A DNA stretch of 64,000 nt from Tunturiibacter empetritectus (GTDB lineage Bacteria > Acidobacteriota > Terriglobia > Terriglobales > Acidobacteriaceae): assembly GCF_014201375.1 (NCBI RefSeq), contig NZ_JACHDZ010000001.1, positions 124,001 through 188,000 of the forward strand. Direction: 5' to 3'. The translations under genes and the position numbers were made by a program. This document shows positions 26,926-35,832 of the stretch, piece after piece. Every line of letters starts with the position of its first letter. Position 1 is the stretch's first letter. Under the pieces are notes generated by a model that had not been told where the DNA came from, ran no database searches, and was given only the letters and a program-made list of their open reading frames with translations.

Positions 26926-27470
26926 AGCAACGGGCGTTATTTCTCGATCGAGATGGTGTTGTCAACGAAGAGGTGGGATATCTGCATCGAGCCGAGGAGG
27001 TGCGGTTTGTCGACGGAATTTTTTCGCTCTGCAGGACTGCCGTGGGACTTGGATATCGCCTGATCGTTGTGACGAATCAGGCAGGCATCGCGCGGGGCTA
27101 CTATTCGGAGGCTGATTTTCACAACCTGATGACGTTCATGCGTGCAGAACTCCACGCGGAAGGAGTTGAGCTCGATGCCGTTTATTTTTGTCCGTTCCAT
27201 CCCGAGCATGGAGTTGGGGAGTACAAACGGGAGCATGAGGACCGGAAACCTGGCACGGGGATGCTGAGACGCGGAGTCGCTGAGTTTGGAGTGGTGCTAA
27301 GCGAGAGCGTGATGGTTGGCGACCGGTGCTCAGATGTGGCGGCGGCGAATGCGGCTGGATTGCGGCAGGCCTTTTTGATCGGCGGTACTGAGACTGCCGG
27401 CTGTAGTGGAGAACATCTGAAGGTGCAATCATTGGCTGAAGTGGAACGTTGGCTGGTGGCGCACCGGTAG
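26922..27470 (+). CDS. HAD phosphatase of the GmhB/HisB-N type
   Basis: 182 residues from the ATG at 26922. 'ALFLDRDGVVNEEVGYL' is the HAD nucleophile loop (DxD), 'LIVVTNQAGIARGYYSE' motif II, 'DRKPGTGML' the motif III Lys, and 'MVGDRCSDVAAANAAG' motif IV. It resembles D-glycero-D-manno-heptose-1,7-bisphosphate 7-phosphatase, but the zinc loop 'CPFHPEHGVGEYKREHEDRKP' keeps only the first Cys-x-His and lacks the usual second Cys pair. It overlaps rfbD by 4 bp, unusual for a heptose gene; a sugar bisphosphate for the same glycan may be the substrate (inference). Confidence 0.8.
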   Translation: MKQRALFLDRDGVVNEEVGYLHRAEEVRFVDGIFSLCRTAVGLGYRLIVVTNQAGIARGYYSEADFHNLMTFMRAELHAEGVELDAVYFCPFHPEHGVGEYKREHEDRKPGTGMLRRGVAEFGVVLSESVMVGDRCSDVAAANAAGLRQAFLIGGTETAGCSGEHLKVQSLAEVERWLVAHR

Positions 27471-27571
27471 CGTAGACCACTGGTCGACATGTCGAGACAG
27501 GCTCCGCTTCAAAGCTGTATGGCGTGTAGATTCAGATCAGGAGATATCGACAGAGCCTCCCTTGTGCAGAG

Positions 27572-28159
27572 CTAGACCAGATGAGGCGTTTCGACCGGCG
27601 GGAGTTCGGCTTCGAGAAAGTGTTTCCCAAGAGCATCCTTTGGACTGACAGAGAGCGGGATGCCGTTAAGGTCTTCTAGTGGCCAATCGATGGCGAGAGT
27701 TGGGTCGTTCCAGAGAATGGAGCGCTCTCCCGCCGGGTGGTAGAGGTTCGTGGTCTTGTAGAAGACCTCTGCGGTGTCCGAGAGGACAACAAAGCCGTGG
27801 GCGAAGCCTTCGGGAATCCAGAGGAGCTGCAGTTGGTCGGCGGCGGACTGGGCTTTCAGATGGAATCCGGCCCATCTGCCGAAGTCGGGAGATTCGCGCC
27901 GAAGATCGACCGCCACGTCCCAGATATGGCCGGAGAGAACTCGTACGAGCTTGGCCTGAGGCCTGCCGAGTTGATAGTGAAGGCCGCGAAGTACTCCTTT
28001 GACCGAGAAGGACTGATTGTCTTGCACAAAATTCGCCGATAGCCCGACAGCTCCGAAGGTTGATTGATTGAATACCTCTGCAAACCAACCGCGACTATCT
28101 GCGAAGCGTTGGGGTTGAAGTAGCTTAACGTCACGTAGAGGCGTTTCAAGAACCTGCAT
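27572..28159 (-). CDS. rfbC: dTDP-4-dehydrorhamnose 3,5-epimerase
   Basis: 195 residues, cupin fold. 'ADSRGWFAEVFNQSTF', 'FVQDNQSFSVKGVLRGLHYQ' with the catalytic His, 'GHIWDVAVDLRRESPDFGRW' with the Asp, and 'WIPEGFAHGFVVLSDTAEVFYKTTNLYHP' with the Tyr are all RmlC. It completes the rhamnose set but is on the opposite strand, facing the rfbBAD-gmhB operon tail to tail. Confidence 0.95.
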   Translation of the reverse strand: MQVLETPLRDVKLLQPQRFADSRGWFAEVFNQSTFGAVGLSANFVQDNQSFSVKGVLRGLHYQLGRPQAKLVRVLSGHIWDVAVDLRRESPDFGRWAGFHLKAQSAADQLQLLWIPEGFAHGFVVLSDTAEVFYKTTNLYHPAGERSILWNDPTLAIDWPLEDLNGIPLSVSPKDALGKHFLEAELPPVETPHLV

Positions 28160-28511
28160 TGGAGTAGTTTAGTGTCCTTAACTCGTACATGAAAACAGCG
28201 TGATGTGTTGTTCCAAAGTGGAACGAATAAAAGGCGAACCCAGTATGCGTAAACTCCTTTTTCAGAACACCGTCGGTTAGAATGGTGAAGTTGTGTCAGT
28301 GCGCTTTGTTTTCCCAGTCGTCGACTTGGTCCAACCCGACTTATAGAGAGGCCATCGTAAGGTCCATAGGCGGGTAGCATGTGCAGGCAGGTGGAAGTGA
28401 TTTGGAAGCGCGGCCGTTTCCGGGCTCATTGAGGCTCTAGGAGCGGGCTAGAGAAGGTACCGCGATACAAGGCGTGTAACAGGAACCGGTCCGGCTGATG
28501 TAACGCAGAAC
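28160..28511. other. Divergent promoter region of rfbC and the priming transferase
   Basis: No gene recognised. It holds an inverted repeat GTTCCA-AAG-TGGAAC at 28210-28224, 51 bp upstream of the rfbC start, which could be an operator for either gene. No convincing -10/-35 pair was found. Confidence 0.4.
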
Positions 28512-29288
28512 ATGCGCACATACGAGCTGAACAGATACAGGATTCGAATGCAGGCTGAATACCAATCCCCCGAGTCGCGGACAGCGGCTATCGAAGGTTC
28601 TTATTCGTATCCGGAGTCGGTTGGTGGCTCGCTGGAAATTTCGCATCGAGCAGACGAAACTCCGTCAGAGTTTTTCCGATACCGGGTGATCAAACGCTGC
28701 GTCGATGTCGTGTTGGTTTTGATTTCGATGCCCATTGTGCTGTTGTTACTCGGTGTTGTGGCCGTCTCCGTGAAACTGAGTTCGCCCGGGCCAGTCTTTT
28801 ATTCGCATCGGCGGATTCGCAAAAATGGCGCCTTTTTCTCGATGTGGAAGTTCCGCACGATGTGTATCAACTCGGCTGAAGTGCTGGAGACTCATCTGGC
28901 GCGATATCCAAAGGCCCGCGCGGAATGGAACAAGACCCACAAACTTCGTAAAGATCCACGGATTACTCCTGTGGGGCTTTTTCTTCGGCGATACAGCTTG
29001 GATGAGTTGCCGCAACTTTGGAATGTGCTTGCTGGGCAGATGAGCCTGGTGGGGCCACGGCCGATTGTAGCGGCGGAAGTAGAGAAGTACGGTGATTGCT
29101 TCGATTGCTATTGCAGGGTGAAGCCTGGGTTAACGGGGCTTTGGCAGGTATCGGGACGCAGTGCCTTGAGCTACGAGAGACGAGTCGCACTCGACTGTGA
29201 ATACGTGGAACGATGGGCGCTGATGAGAGACCTCTGGATTCTGATGAAGACGTTTGCGTCTGTGGTAAACCAGGATGGCGCGTATTAG
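28512..29288 (+). CDS. Undecaprenyl-phosphate sugar phosphotransferase (priming, WcaJ/PglC type)
   Basis: 258 residues. A single hydrophobic segment (about 63-84, '[20 protein letters not shown]') is followed by the conserved catalytic domain: '[20 protein letters not shown]', 'MWKFRTM', '[16 protein letters not shown]' with the Asp-Glu dyad, 'SLVGPRP', and '[14 protein letters not shown]'. The small form attaches the first sugar-1-phosphate to undecaprenyl phosphate on the inner face of the membrane and so starts the repeat unit. The start may be 28512 or 28548. Confidence 0.9.
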   Translation: MRTYELNRYRIRMQAEYQSPESRTAAIEGSYSYPESVGGSLEISHRADETPSEFFRYRVIKRCVDVVLVLISMPIVLLLLGVVAVSVKLSSPGPVFYSHRRIRKNGAFFSMWKFRTMCINSAEVLETHLARYPKARAEWNKTHKLRKDPRITPVGLFLRRYSLDELPQLWNVLAGQMSLVGPRPIVAAEVEKYGDCFDCYCRVKPGLTGLWQVSGRSALSYERRVALDCEYVERWALMRDLWILMKTFASVVNQDGAY

Positions 29289-29552
29289 TCTGCCTCTCAT
29301 AAAATGAAGAGCGGCAGGGCTGCAACTGTCTGTTCCTCATCCACGAACACGTGGAGTTAGTTTCTTCGTTTTTGAGGGTTTGCATTTTAGCTTAGCTCGT
29401 GCAGGCGCTCCGTTGAATAAGCCTCTCTTCGTCGGATTGCCGTGATTTAACCACGAGCCATGGAGTTGGCAGATGTCCGACTCTAGCCGGAGGCTTCCTT
29501 TTCAACTCCCCGCCGAGAATCTCAACTGTGACAACTTGATCGGAGCTTGCTG

Positions 29553-29849
29553 ATGTATTTAGAGGGAATGCGGGACATGTTGAAAGGTTCCCTGGGGAGG
29601 AGCCTGCAAGCGCTCCGGGAGGAGGATAGGCTGGCGGCAGCGTGGCCGGTGGCGTGTGGAAGGGCCATGGCGGAGCGGGGGCAGGTCGTAGGATTTGAGA
29701 ATGGCGTGGTCCGAGTAGAGGTGGAAGATGGCGCATGGTTCCTGCAGTTGCTAAGTATGCGTCGACAGCTTGCCGCAGAGCTGTCGCGTATTTCGGGGGT
29801 GACTGTAAGCGAGATACACTTTGAGAAGAAGGGGAACTACAAGCGATGA
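29553..29849 (+). CDS. DUF721 protein (DciA-like)
   Basis: 98 residues from the ATG at 29553, preceded by GGAG at 7 nt. The block 'LAAAWPVACGRAMAERGQVVGFENGVVRVEVEDGAWFLQL' is the DUF721 fold; related DciA proteins load the DnaB helicase in bacteria lacking DnaC. Role here inferred from family only. Overlaps gatC by 4 bp. Confidence 0.7.
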   Translation: MYLEGMRDMLKGSLGRSLQALREEDRLAAAWPVACGRAMAERGQVVGFENGVVRVEVEDGAWFLQLLSMRRQLAAELSRISGVTVSEIHFEKKGNYKR

Positions 29850-30172
29850 AGGAACAGGCTGGCGTTACTCTGGAGGATGTGAGGCGGGTTGCAGAGTTGG
29901 CTAACCTGGAGCTAACCGCGGAGGAAGAGCCAAGGATGCAAAGAGACTTGAACGCCATTCTTGGCCATATCGATCAATTGAATGAGCTGGATACTTCCGG
30001 GATTCCTGCGATGGCGCAGGTAGGTGAGATGTTGGGGGGCACTTTGCTCGCTCGTGGAGAAGCGTTGCGGATGGACGAAGTGCGGCCGTCGCTTGACCGC
30101 GCTGAGGTGATGTCCGCGGCCCCGGATACCGACGGCCGGTTTTTCAAGGTTCCGAAGGTGATCGAAAGGTGA
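29846..30172 (+). CDS. gatC: Asp/Glu-tRNA(Asn/Gln) amidotransferase subunit C
   Basis: 108 residues. 'VTLEDVRRVAELANLELTAEEEPRMQRDLNAILGHIDQLNELDT' in part is the GatC helix-loop, and the C-terminal 'MRMDEVRPSLDRAEVMSAAPDTDGRFFKVPKV' is its extended arm. GatC holds GatA and GatB together. GTGA overlap with gatA. Confidence 0.93.
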   Translation: MKEQAGVTLEDVRRVAELANLELTAEEEPRMQRDLNAILGHIDQLNELDTSGIPAMAQVGEMLGGTLLARGEALRMDEVRPSLDRAEVMSAAPDTDGRFFKVPKVIER

Positions 30173-31638
30173 GCGCAAAAGTAGTGAACTTGGAAGATCT
30201 GACAATCGATGACGCGCGTCAAGCGGTAGCTTCGGGTGAAACTACGGCAACAGCGCTTGCGGAGCAGCACTATGACCGTATCGTCTCCCAGGATGTCGAG
30301 ATCCATAGCTTTCTGGCGTTAAGTCGGGAGCGGGCGATGGCCCAGGCTAAGAAGATCGATGAGATGGCCGCCAAGGGTAACCCGTTGCCGCCGCTGGCGG
30401 GAGTACCGGTGGGGATTAAAGATGTTCTGGTCATGAGGGGAGCCCCGGCCACTGCAGGTTCACTCATTTTGAAAGGGTACCGGCCACCGTATGATGCGAC
30501 TGCCGTCGCGAAGCTGGAAGAGGCCGGGGCGGTGCTTTTGGGAAAGTTGAATTGCGACGAGTTTGCGATGGGTTCGTCGAATGAGAATTCGGCCTACGGA
30601 CCTGTACTGAATCCAAAGGCGTTAGATCGGGTTCCGGGCGGCTCGAGCGGCGGTTCGGCGGCTGCGGTGGCGGCGCACTTCGCAGTAGCGACCCTTGGAA
30701 GCGATACTGGCGGGTCGATTCGCCAGCCGGCGGCCTTTTGCGGTGTGGTTGGCGTCTTGCCTACGTACGGCAGGGTCAGTCGCTATGGATTGATTGCGTT
30801 CGCCTCCTCGCTGGATCGCGTCGGGCCATTCACCACGACAGTAAAAGGCGCGGCAACTGTGCTGCAGGTGATTGCAGGAAAAGATGTTATGGATGCGACC
30901 TCATCGACCAGGCCAGTGGATGACTATGTTGCCGGACTGACGAAACCTGTTCAGGGGTTGCGGATCGGCGTGCCTGAGGAGTACTTCGGCGAAGGGTTGG
31001 ATGCAGAGATTCGCAGCGCAATCGATGGTGTAATTGATGGTCTGAAGATGGTGGGATGCGTGGTAAAGCCGGTCAGTTTACCCCACACCAAATACGCGAT
31101 TCCAACCTATTACGTCATTGCTACGGCCGAGGCATCCTCAAATCTCTCTCGGTTCGATGGGGTCAGGTTCGGGTTGAGGGCGGAAGAGGCGAATACGTTA
31201 TCCGCGATGTTCCGCAAGACTCGAGATGCAGGCTTTGGCGCCGAAGTGAAGCGGCGGATCCTGCTAGGCACCTATGCCCTCAGCGCGGGCTATTATGATG
31301 CGTATTACCGCAAGGCGCAGCAGGTTCGAACTCTTCTGACCCACGACTTTCTGACAGCGTTTGCCGAGGTGGATGTGCTTGTGGCTCCGGTAACTCCGAC
31401 CCCTGCGTTCAAGCTGGGCGAAAAGACGGACGACCCTGTCCAGATGTATCTGGAGGACATTTACTCGGTGGCAGCGAGTCTGGCGGGTATCTGTGGCGTG
31501 TCCGTGCCCTGCGGGCAGACGAAGGAAGGATTGCCGATCGGCGTGCAGGTCCTGGGTAAGCACTTCGATGAATCGACCATGCTCCGGGTAGCGCAAGCCG
31601 TGGAGACGCAACAAGCGAGTCGGGAATTTGGTGCCTGA
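30169..31638 (+). CDS. gatA: Asp/Glu-tRNA(Asn/Gln) amidotransferase subunit A
   Basis: 489 residues, GTG start overlapping the gatC stop. Amidase signature family: catalytic Lys84 ('GVPVGIKDVL'), cis-Ser159 and nucleophile Ser183 ('PGGSSGGSAAAVAAH', 'GSDTGGSIRQPAA') in the standard spacing. It frees ammonia from Gln or Asn for transamidation of mischarged tRNA. gatB is not in the window, so the complex is encoded at two sites. Confidence 0.96.
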   Translation: MSAKVVNLEDLTIDDARQAVASGETTATALAEQHYDRIVSQDVEIHSFLALSRERAMAQAKKIDEMAAKGNPLPPLAGVPVGIKDVLVMRGAPATAGSLILKGYRPPYDATAVAKLEEAGAVLLGKLNCDEFAMGSSNENSAYGPVLNPKALDRVPGGSSGGSAAAVAAHFAVATLGSDTGGSIRQPAAFCGVVGVLPTYGRVSRYGLIAFASSLDRVGPFTTTVKGAATVLQVIAGKDVMDATSSTRPVDDYVAGLTKPVQGLRIGVPEEYFGEGLDAEIRSAIDGVIDGLKMVGCVVKPVSLPHTKYAIPTYYVIATAEASSNLSRFDGVRFGLRAEEANTLSAMFRKTRDAGFGAEVKRRILLGTYALSAGYYDAYYRKAQQVRTLLTHDFLTAFAEVDVLVAPVTPTPAFKLGEKTDDPVQMYLEDIYSVAASLAGICGVSVPCGQTKEGLPIGVQVLGKHFDESTMLRVAQAVETQQASREFGA

Positions 31639-31799
31639 GGCCGGGTCCTCTGTGCGGGACGTACTCCGCCATTTGGATGTGATCGGGCCGTCAGATATAT
31701 CCGTATGTCGGGTGCTTGATAGCTCTTTTCAGCGAGTGTGACTGCTGATTGTATGATGAACAATATCAGGTTAGAAGAAGGTCGCGAGGATTAGAGCAG

Positions 31800-34637
31800 A
31801 TGCAGTTTGGTAGTTCCCCCAGAGTACGCAGGTTTGGATATGTGCTTCTAGTCAGCGTGTTCGGAACGCTAACGTCCTCTGCTCAGTTCGAACAATTCGG
31901 TCAGGCGCTCAGTGGGCAGACGACACAGCAGCAGTCTTGCGACCCGAATGATCCGACGTGTCAGTCTTCAGCAGATCAAAGCAACCTTCAGATCCGCAAC
32001 CCATCGGTCAATCAGCAGCAACAGCAACAGACCTTGACTCCGCAGATTATTGTGCCCGGGCAGCAGGACACCCAGACCAACACACAAAATAACACTCGGA
32101 CTCAACAGCAAAATCAGAATCTCCAGACTCCTCTTCCGTTGGACTCGCCGACTGAGTTTCAACTTCTGGTTGCCAATTCGATTGGTAAGATGCTGCCGAT
32201 CTACGGCGTGAACCTCTTTCGCAACCTGCCGTCTACCTTTGCGCCGGTCAACTTGGTTCCGGTGACGCCAGATTACGTCGTTGGGCCCGGCGACGAGTTG
32301 CTTATCCAGATGTGGGGCCAGGTTACGCTGAACGGCCGCTTTCGGGTAGATCGATCTGGAAGCATCTTCGTGCCCCAGGTAGGCTCGATTCACGTTGCTG
32401 GGGTGAGTTTTGAGCAGATGCACGACTTTTTGAAGAGCCAGGTTAGCAGGGTCTTCCGAAACTTTGATCTCAACGTGAATCTGGGCCAGTTGAGGTCAAT
32501 CCAGGTATTTGTAGTTGGACAGGCGCGCAGGCCTGGAAGCTATACGATCAGCTCGCTGAGCACACTCACCAACGCTCTTTTCGCCACCGGAGGGCCAACT
32601 CCGCAGGGTAGCCTGCGACACATTCAGTTGAAACGCGGCGATAAAGTCGTCGTTGATTTCGATTTGTATGATCTGTTGCAGCGTGGCGACAAATCGAAGG
32701 ACGAAAAACTCCTGCCCGGCGATGTCATCTACATTCCGCCGGTCGGTCCGCAGGTAGCTGTCACTGGAAGTGTCAATCATCCAGCGATCTACGAACTCAA
32801 GTCCCCAAGCGATACGACCGTCGGTGATGTTCTCGAGTTGGCGGCAGGTTTGACGAACGTTGCTTCGGGACAGAGGGTTCGGTTAGAGAGAGTGGACGAG
32901 CGACGCAGGCGCAGCATGCTTGAGATATCCCTTGACGCACAGGGAAGAGCGACCGTGATGCAGGATGGCGACCTGTTGGAGTTGAACGCAGTGGTCAGCG
33001 AATACAAGGATGCGGTCACGCTCCGCGGGAATGTAGCCAATCCGGGACGTTACACCTGGAAGCCGGGAATGCGGGTTCGCGATCTGCTGCCGGATAAAGA
33101 TGCATTGATCACTCGCGACTATTGGTTGAAGCGAAGCCAACTCGGTCAGCCCACTCTAACCTATATTCCTACATGCCTCCCATTGACCCCCTACGGCATT
33201 CCGAATCTGCGTTATGGAATTCCTGTTGGAGAAGAGGGAACGAACCCCAACTGGAGATACTCCTCTACCAGGAATCCAAATCTAATTGGACTGGCCTTCG
33301 GAAGCGAAGAGGGAAGTAGCTATCGAACGACAGATGGAGATGCGGGGAACGATAACGACACCGATCCCCCTACCGATGGCGGGCTCGACTGCGTCAAAAT
33401 TCCAGCTTCGCAAACTTCGTTGAGCGGAAGCAATGATCGATATTCCCCTTCTGCTGCAGCAAATGCAGCCAACGGAATAAATGGAACGAATTCCGCGAAC
33501 AACAATCAAAACGCCTACAGCGGTGGTAACCCCAACACCCCTGGGTTCCCACAAAATGGCTCCCAGTTCAACGCGGCAACTTCAAATCGTGTGAGTGCAG
33601 CCAGCGCCAGTTTGGGTTCAACCGTGGCAAATGCATCGTCTGGAGAATTTCGGCCGCGGAACAATGTGAAGTTGAGCGAGCCCGATATCGACTGGAGTTA
33701 CGCTGTTATCGAACGTCAGAGCAAGGCGAACCTGACAACCTCTCTCGTGCCTTTCAATCTTGGAAAGGCAGTGTTGGAGGAAGACGCCTCTCAAAATCTT
33801 GAGTTGCTTCCCGGGGACGTCGTTACTATCTTCTCGAAGGCAGATATTCGGGTGCCTCAGGCGCAACAGACCCGATTCGTGCGGCTGGAGGGAGAGTTTG
33901 CCTCCTCTGGTGTCTACAGCGTTCTGCCGGGCGAGACCTTGCGGCAGTTGGTAGAGCGTGCCGGCGGGTTTACCTCGGAAGCATATCTCTATGGCTCGGA
34001 GTTCACTCGCGAATCCACACGTCGGGTTCAACAACAACGCCTGAATCAATACGTCGACGAGATCGCGCTGCAGGTGAGTACAAACGCAACGAATAACGCG
34101 GGTCGAGCTATAAGCGCTTCGGATACCGCAGCCGCAGCTGCTACTCAGGCCCAGAATCAGAACATCATCGCCAGCTTGCGACAAGCGAGGGCGACCGGAC
34201 GTATCGTGCTGGATTTGAAGCCTGACAGCCACGACTTAAGCCAGATACCTGATCTCCCACTCGAAGATGGAGACCGTTTCATCGTGCCGCGTGTTCCCTC
34301 TACCGTAAGCGTAGATGGAGCAGTCTATAACCAGAACTCTTTTGTGTTCGAGACACAGCGCAGACTTGGCGGCTACATAAGACTAGCCGGCGGCACCAAT
34401 AGAGATGCCGATAGGAGCCGGGCTTATGTTATTCGAGCGAGCGGATCCGTGATCAGCAAGCAATATAGTTCTTCTCTACGGGGAAACAACTTTGATTCGC
34501 TCCATTTGTATCCTGGTGACACGGTAGTGGTTCCCCTGAATCTGACGAAAGGCAATACGATACGTTTGATCGTCGATATTGCACAGATCGTCGGTCAATT
34601 TGGAATCGCGATAGCCGCGGCGAATGTGGTCTTCTAG
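31800..34637 (+). CDS. Polysaccharide export protein with SLBB domains (Wza-like)
   Basis: About 945 residues from the ATG at 31800 (GAGGAT 8 nt upstream), where a signal peptide starts (MQFGSSPRVRRFGYVLLVSV ... SSAQ). A Gln/Asn-rich region (about 30-110) leads to the PES domain ('YVVGPGDELLIQMWGQVTLNGRFRVD' in part) and a series of SLBB repeats ('IFVVGQARRPGSYTISSLSTL' style, 'VAVTGSVNHPAIYELKSPSD', 'VTLRGNVANPGRYTWKPGM', 'VRLEGEFASSGVYSVLPGET', 'VSVDGAVYNQNSFVFE'). A Ser/Asn-rich insert interrupts the repeats near 540-610. Much larger than Wza and with no lipobox. Probably forms the periplasmic/outer-membrane channel for the rhamnose-containing glycan. Confidence 0.88.
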   Translation: MQFGSSPRVRRFGYVLLVSVFGTLTSSAQFEQFGQALSGQTTQQQSCDPNDPTCQSSADQSNLQIRNPSVNQQQQQQTLTPQIIVPGQQDTQTNTQNNTRTQQQNQNLQTPLPLDSPTEFQLLVANSIGKMLPIYGVNLFRNLPSTFAPVNLVPVTPDYVVGPGDELLIQMWGQVTLNGRFRVDRSGSIFVPQVGSIHVAGVSFEQMHDFLKSQVSRVFRNFDLNVNLGQLRSIQVFVVGQARRPGSYTISSLSTLTNALFATGGPTPQGSLRHIQLKRGDKVVVDFDLYDLLQRGDKSKDEKLLPGDVIYIPPVGPQVAVTGSVNHPAIYELKSPSDTTVGDVLELAAGLTNVASGQRVRLERVDERRRRSMLEISLDAQGRATVMQDGDLLELNAVVSEYKDAVTLRGNVANPGRYTWKPGMRVRDLLPDKDALITRDYWLKRSQLGQPTLTYIPTCLPLTPYGIPNLRYGIPVGEEGTNPNWRYSSTRNPNLIGLAFGSEEGSSYRTTDGDAGNDNDTDPPTDGGLDCVKIPASQTSLSGSNDRYSPSAAANAANGINGTNSANNNQNAYSGGNPNTPGFPQNGSQFNAATSNRVSAASASLGSTVANASSGEFRPRNNVKLSEPDIDWSYAVIERQSKANLTTSLVPFNLGKAVLEEDASQNLELLPGDVVTIFSKADIRVPQAQQTRFVRLEGEFASSGVYSVLPGETLRQLVERAGGFTSEAYLYGSEFTRESTRRVQQQRLNQYVDEIALQVSTNATNNAGRAISASDTAAAAATQAQNQNIIASLRQARATGRIVLDLKPDSHDLSQIPDLPLEDGDRFIVPRVPSTVSVDGAVYNQNSFVFETQRRLGGYIRLAGGTNRDADRSRAYVIRASGSVISKQYSSSLRGNNFDSLHLYPGDTVVVPLNLTKGNTIRLIVDIAQIVGQFGIAIAAANVVF

Positions 34638-34846
34638 AAAAAGACCATACTCGCCATGGGCGTTAGTGCTGAAGTTAGGATCGCAATCCCTCTAACTGAA
34701 TTGGCCGGCATCGAGTGATCAGTCCTGCCTTCGCGATTCCGGGGCGACAATGTAACCAAGGCCTGACCTGTACGCCGGCGACTCCACACCGACGGTTCAG
34801 CGATGTCTCAATAAACCGCAGTTGCAACAGTGATAACCTTTGACTG

Positions 34847-35752
34847 GTGAATTTTTTCGTAGTTGTACCCACTTTGAATGCCGCCGAGGGATGGTCGCGG
34901 CTTACGCCGCTGCTTTTGGAGTCCATCGCAGCGGACCGGGTGCTGATTCTCGACTCTTCTTCTACGGATGAGACGGTGAATCTAGCGGACGCTGCCGGCT
35001 TTCGAGTGCATACGATCGCGAGATCCGAGTTCAATCATGGCGGAACAAGGCAGCTCGCGGCTGAATTATTGCCTGATGCTGAGATCCTCGTCTTCCTGAC
35101 GCAGGATATTGAGCTTGCGCAATTCGACGCCATTCGTTGGCTGCTCAAGGCCTTCACCGATCCAGACGTTGCGGCTGCCTTTGGACGTCAGCTTCCGCGC
35201 CGTGGCGCAACTCCGATTGAAGCTCACGCACGTTTCTATAACTATCCTGCGCAGTCCGGCGTGCGCACGTTGTCGAGCCGGGAGCAGCTAGGATTCAAGG
35301 CCATCTTTATCTCAAACTCGTTCGCCGCTTATCGGCGGGAGGCGCTAATGGCTGTCGGCGGATTTCCGCGGGACGTTATCTTTGGAGAAGATACGGTCAC
35401 CGCCGCCAGGCTATTGCTCTCAGGATGGAAGCTGGCCTACGTGGCCGAGGCGCAGGTCTATCACTCCCATAGCTATACCTGGATGCAGGAGTTCCGAAGG
35501 TACTTCGATATCGGTGTGCTGCATCGCCGGCAGAGCTGGATGCTCAGTGAGTTCGGTGGTGCCGGAGGGGAGGGTGGCCGCTTTGTTCGATCGGAGTTGC
35601 GATTTCTCTGGCCTCGGCATTGGTGGCTCCTTCCTTCTGCTTTGATCCACACCGCGGCTAAACTGCTAGGCTACCGGCTCGGCAGAGTCGAGAATCTTTT
35701 CGGTGCTGGTTTGAAGCGTCGACTCAGCATGAATCGTCTTTTCTGGAACTAA
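34847..35752 (+). CDS. Glycosyltransferase family 2, rhamnosyltransferase-like
   Basis: 301 residues from a GTG at 34847. 'FFVVVPTLNAAEGWSRL', 'VLILDSSSTDETV', 'SEFNHGGTRQLAAELL' and the metal site 'VFLTQDIELA' are typical of the GT2 rhamnosyltransferase group, as is 'FGEDTVTAARLLLSGWKLAYVAEAQVYHSH'. A C-terminal amphipathic stretch (WPRHWWLLPSALIH) may bind the membrane. Follows the export protein after 209 bp. dTDP-rhamnose is the likely donor by context. Confidence 0.82.
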   Translation: MNFFVVVPTLNAAEGWSRLTPLLLESIAADRVLILDSSSTDETVNLADAAGFRVHTIARSEFNHGGTRQLAAELLPDAEILVFLTQDIELAQFDAIRWLLKAFTDPDVAAAFGRQLPRRGATPIEAHARFYNYPAQSGVRTLSSREQLGFKAIFISNSFAAYRREALMAVGGFPRDVIFGEDTVTAARLLLSGWKLAYVAEAQVYHSHSYTWMQEFRRYFDIGVLHRRQSWMLSEFGGAGGEGGRFVRSELRFLWPRHWWLLPSALIHTAAKLLGYRLGRVENLFGAGLKRRLSMNRLFWN

Positions 35753-35832
35753 CAGCTGTGTATGACTAACGCCTCTTCTGCCATAGTTGCTGTTCGGAGA
35801 TTCCTGCGTGCACAGGAAGCCGCAAGCCGCAG

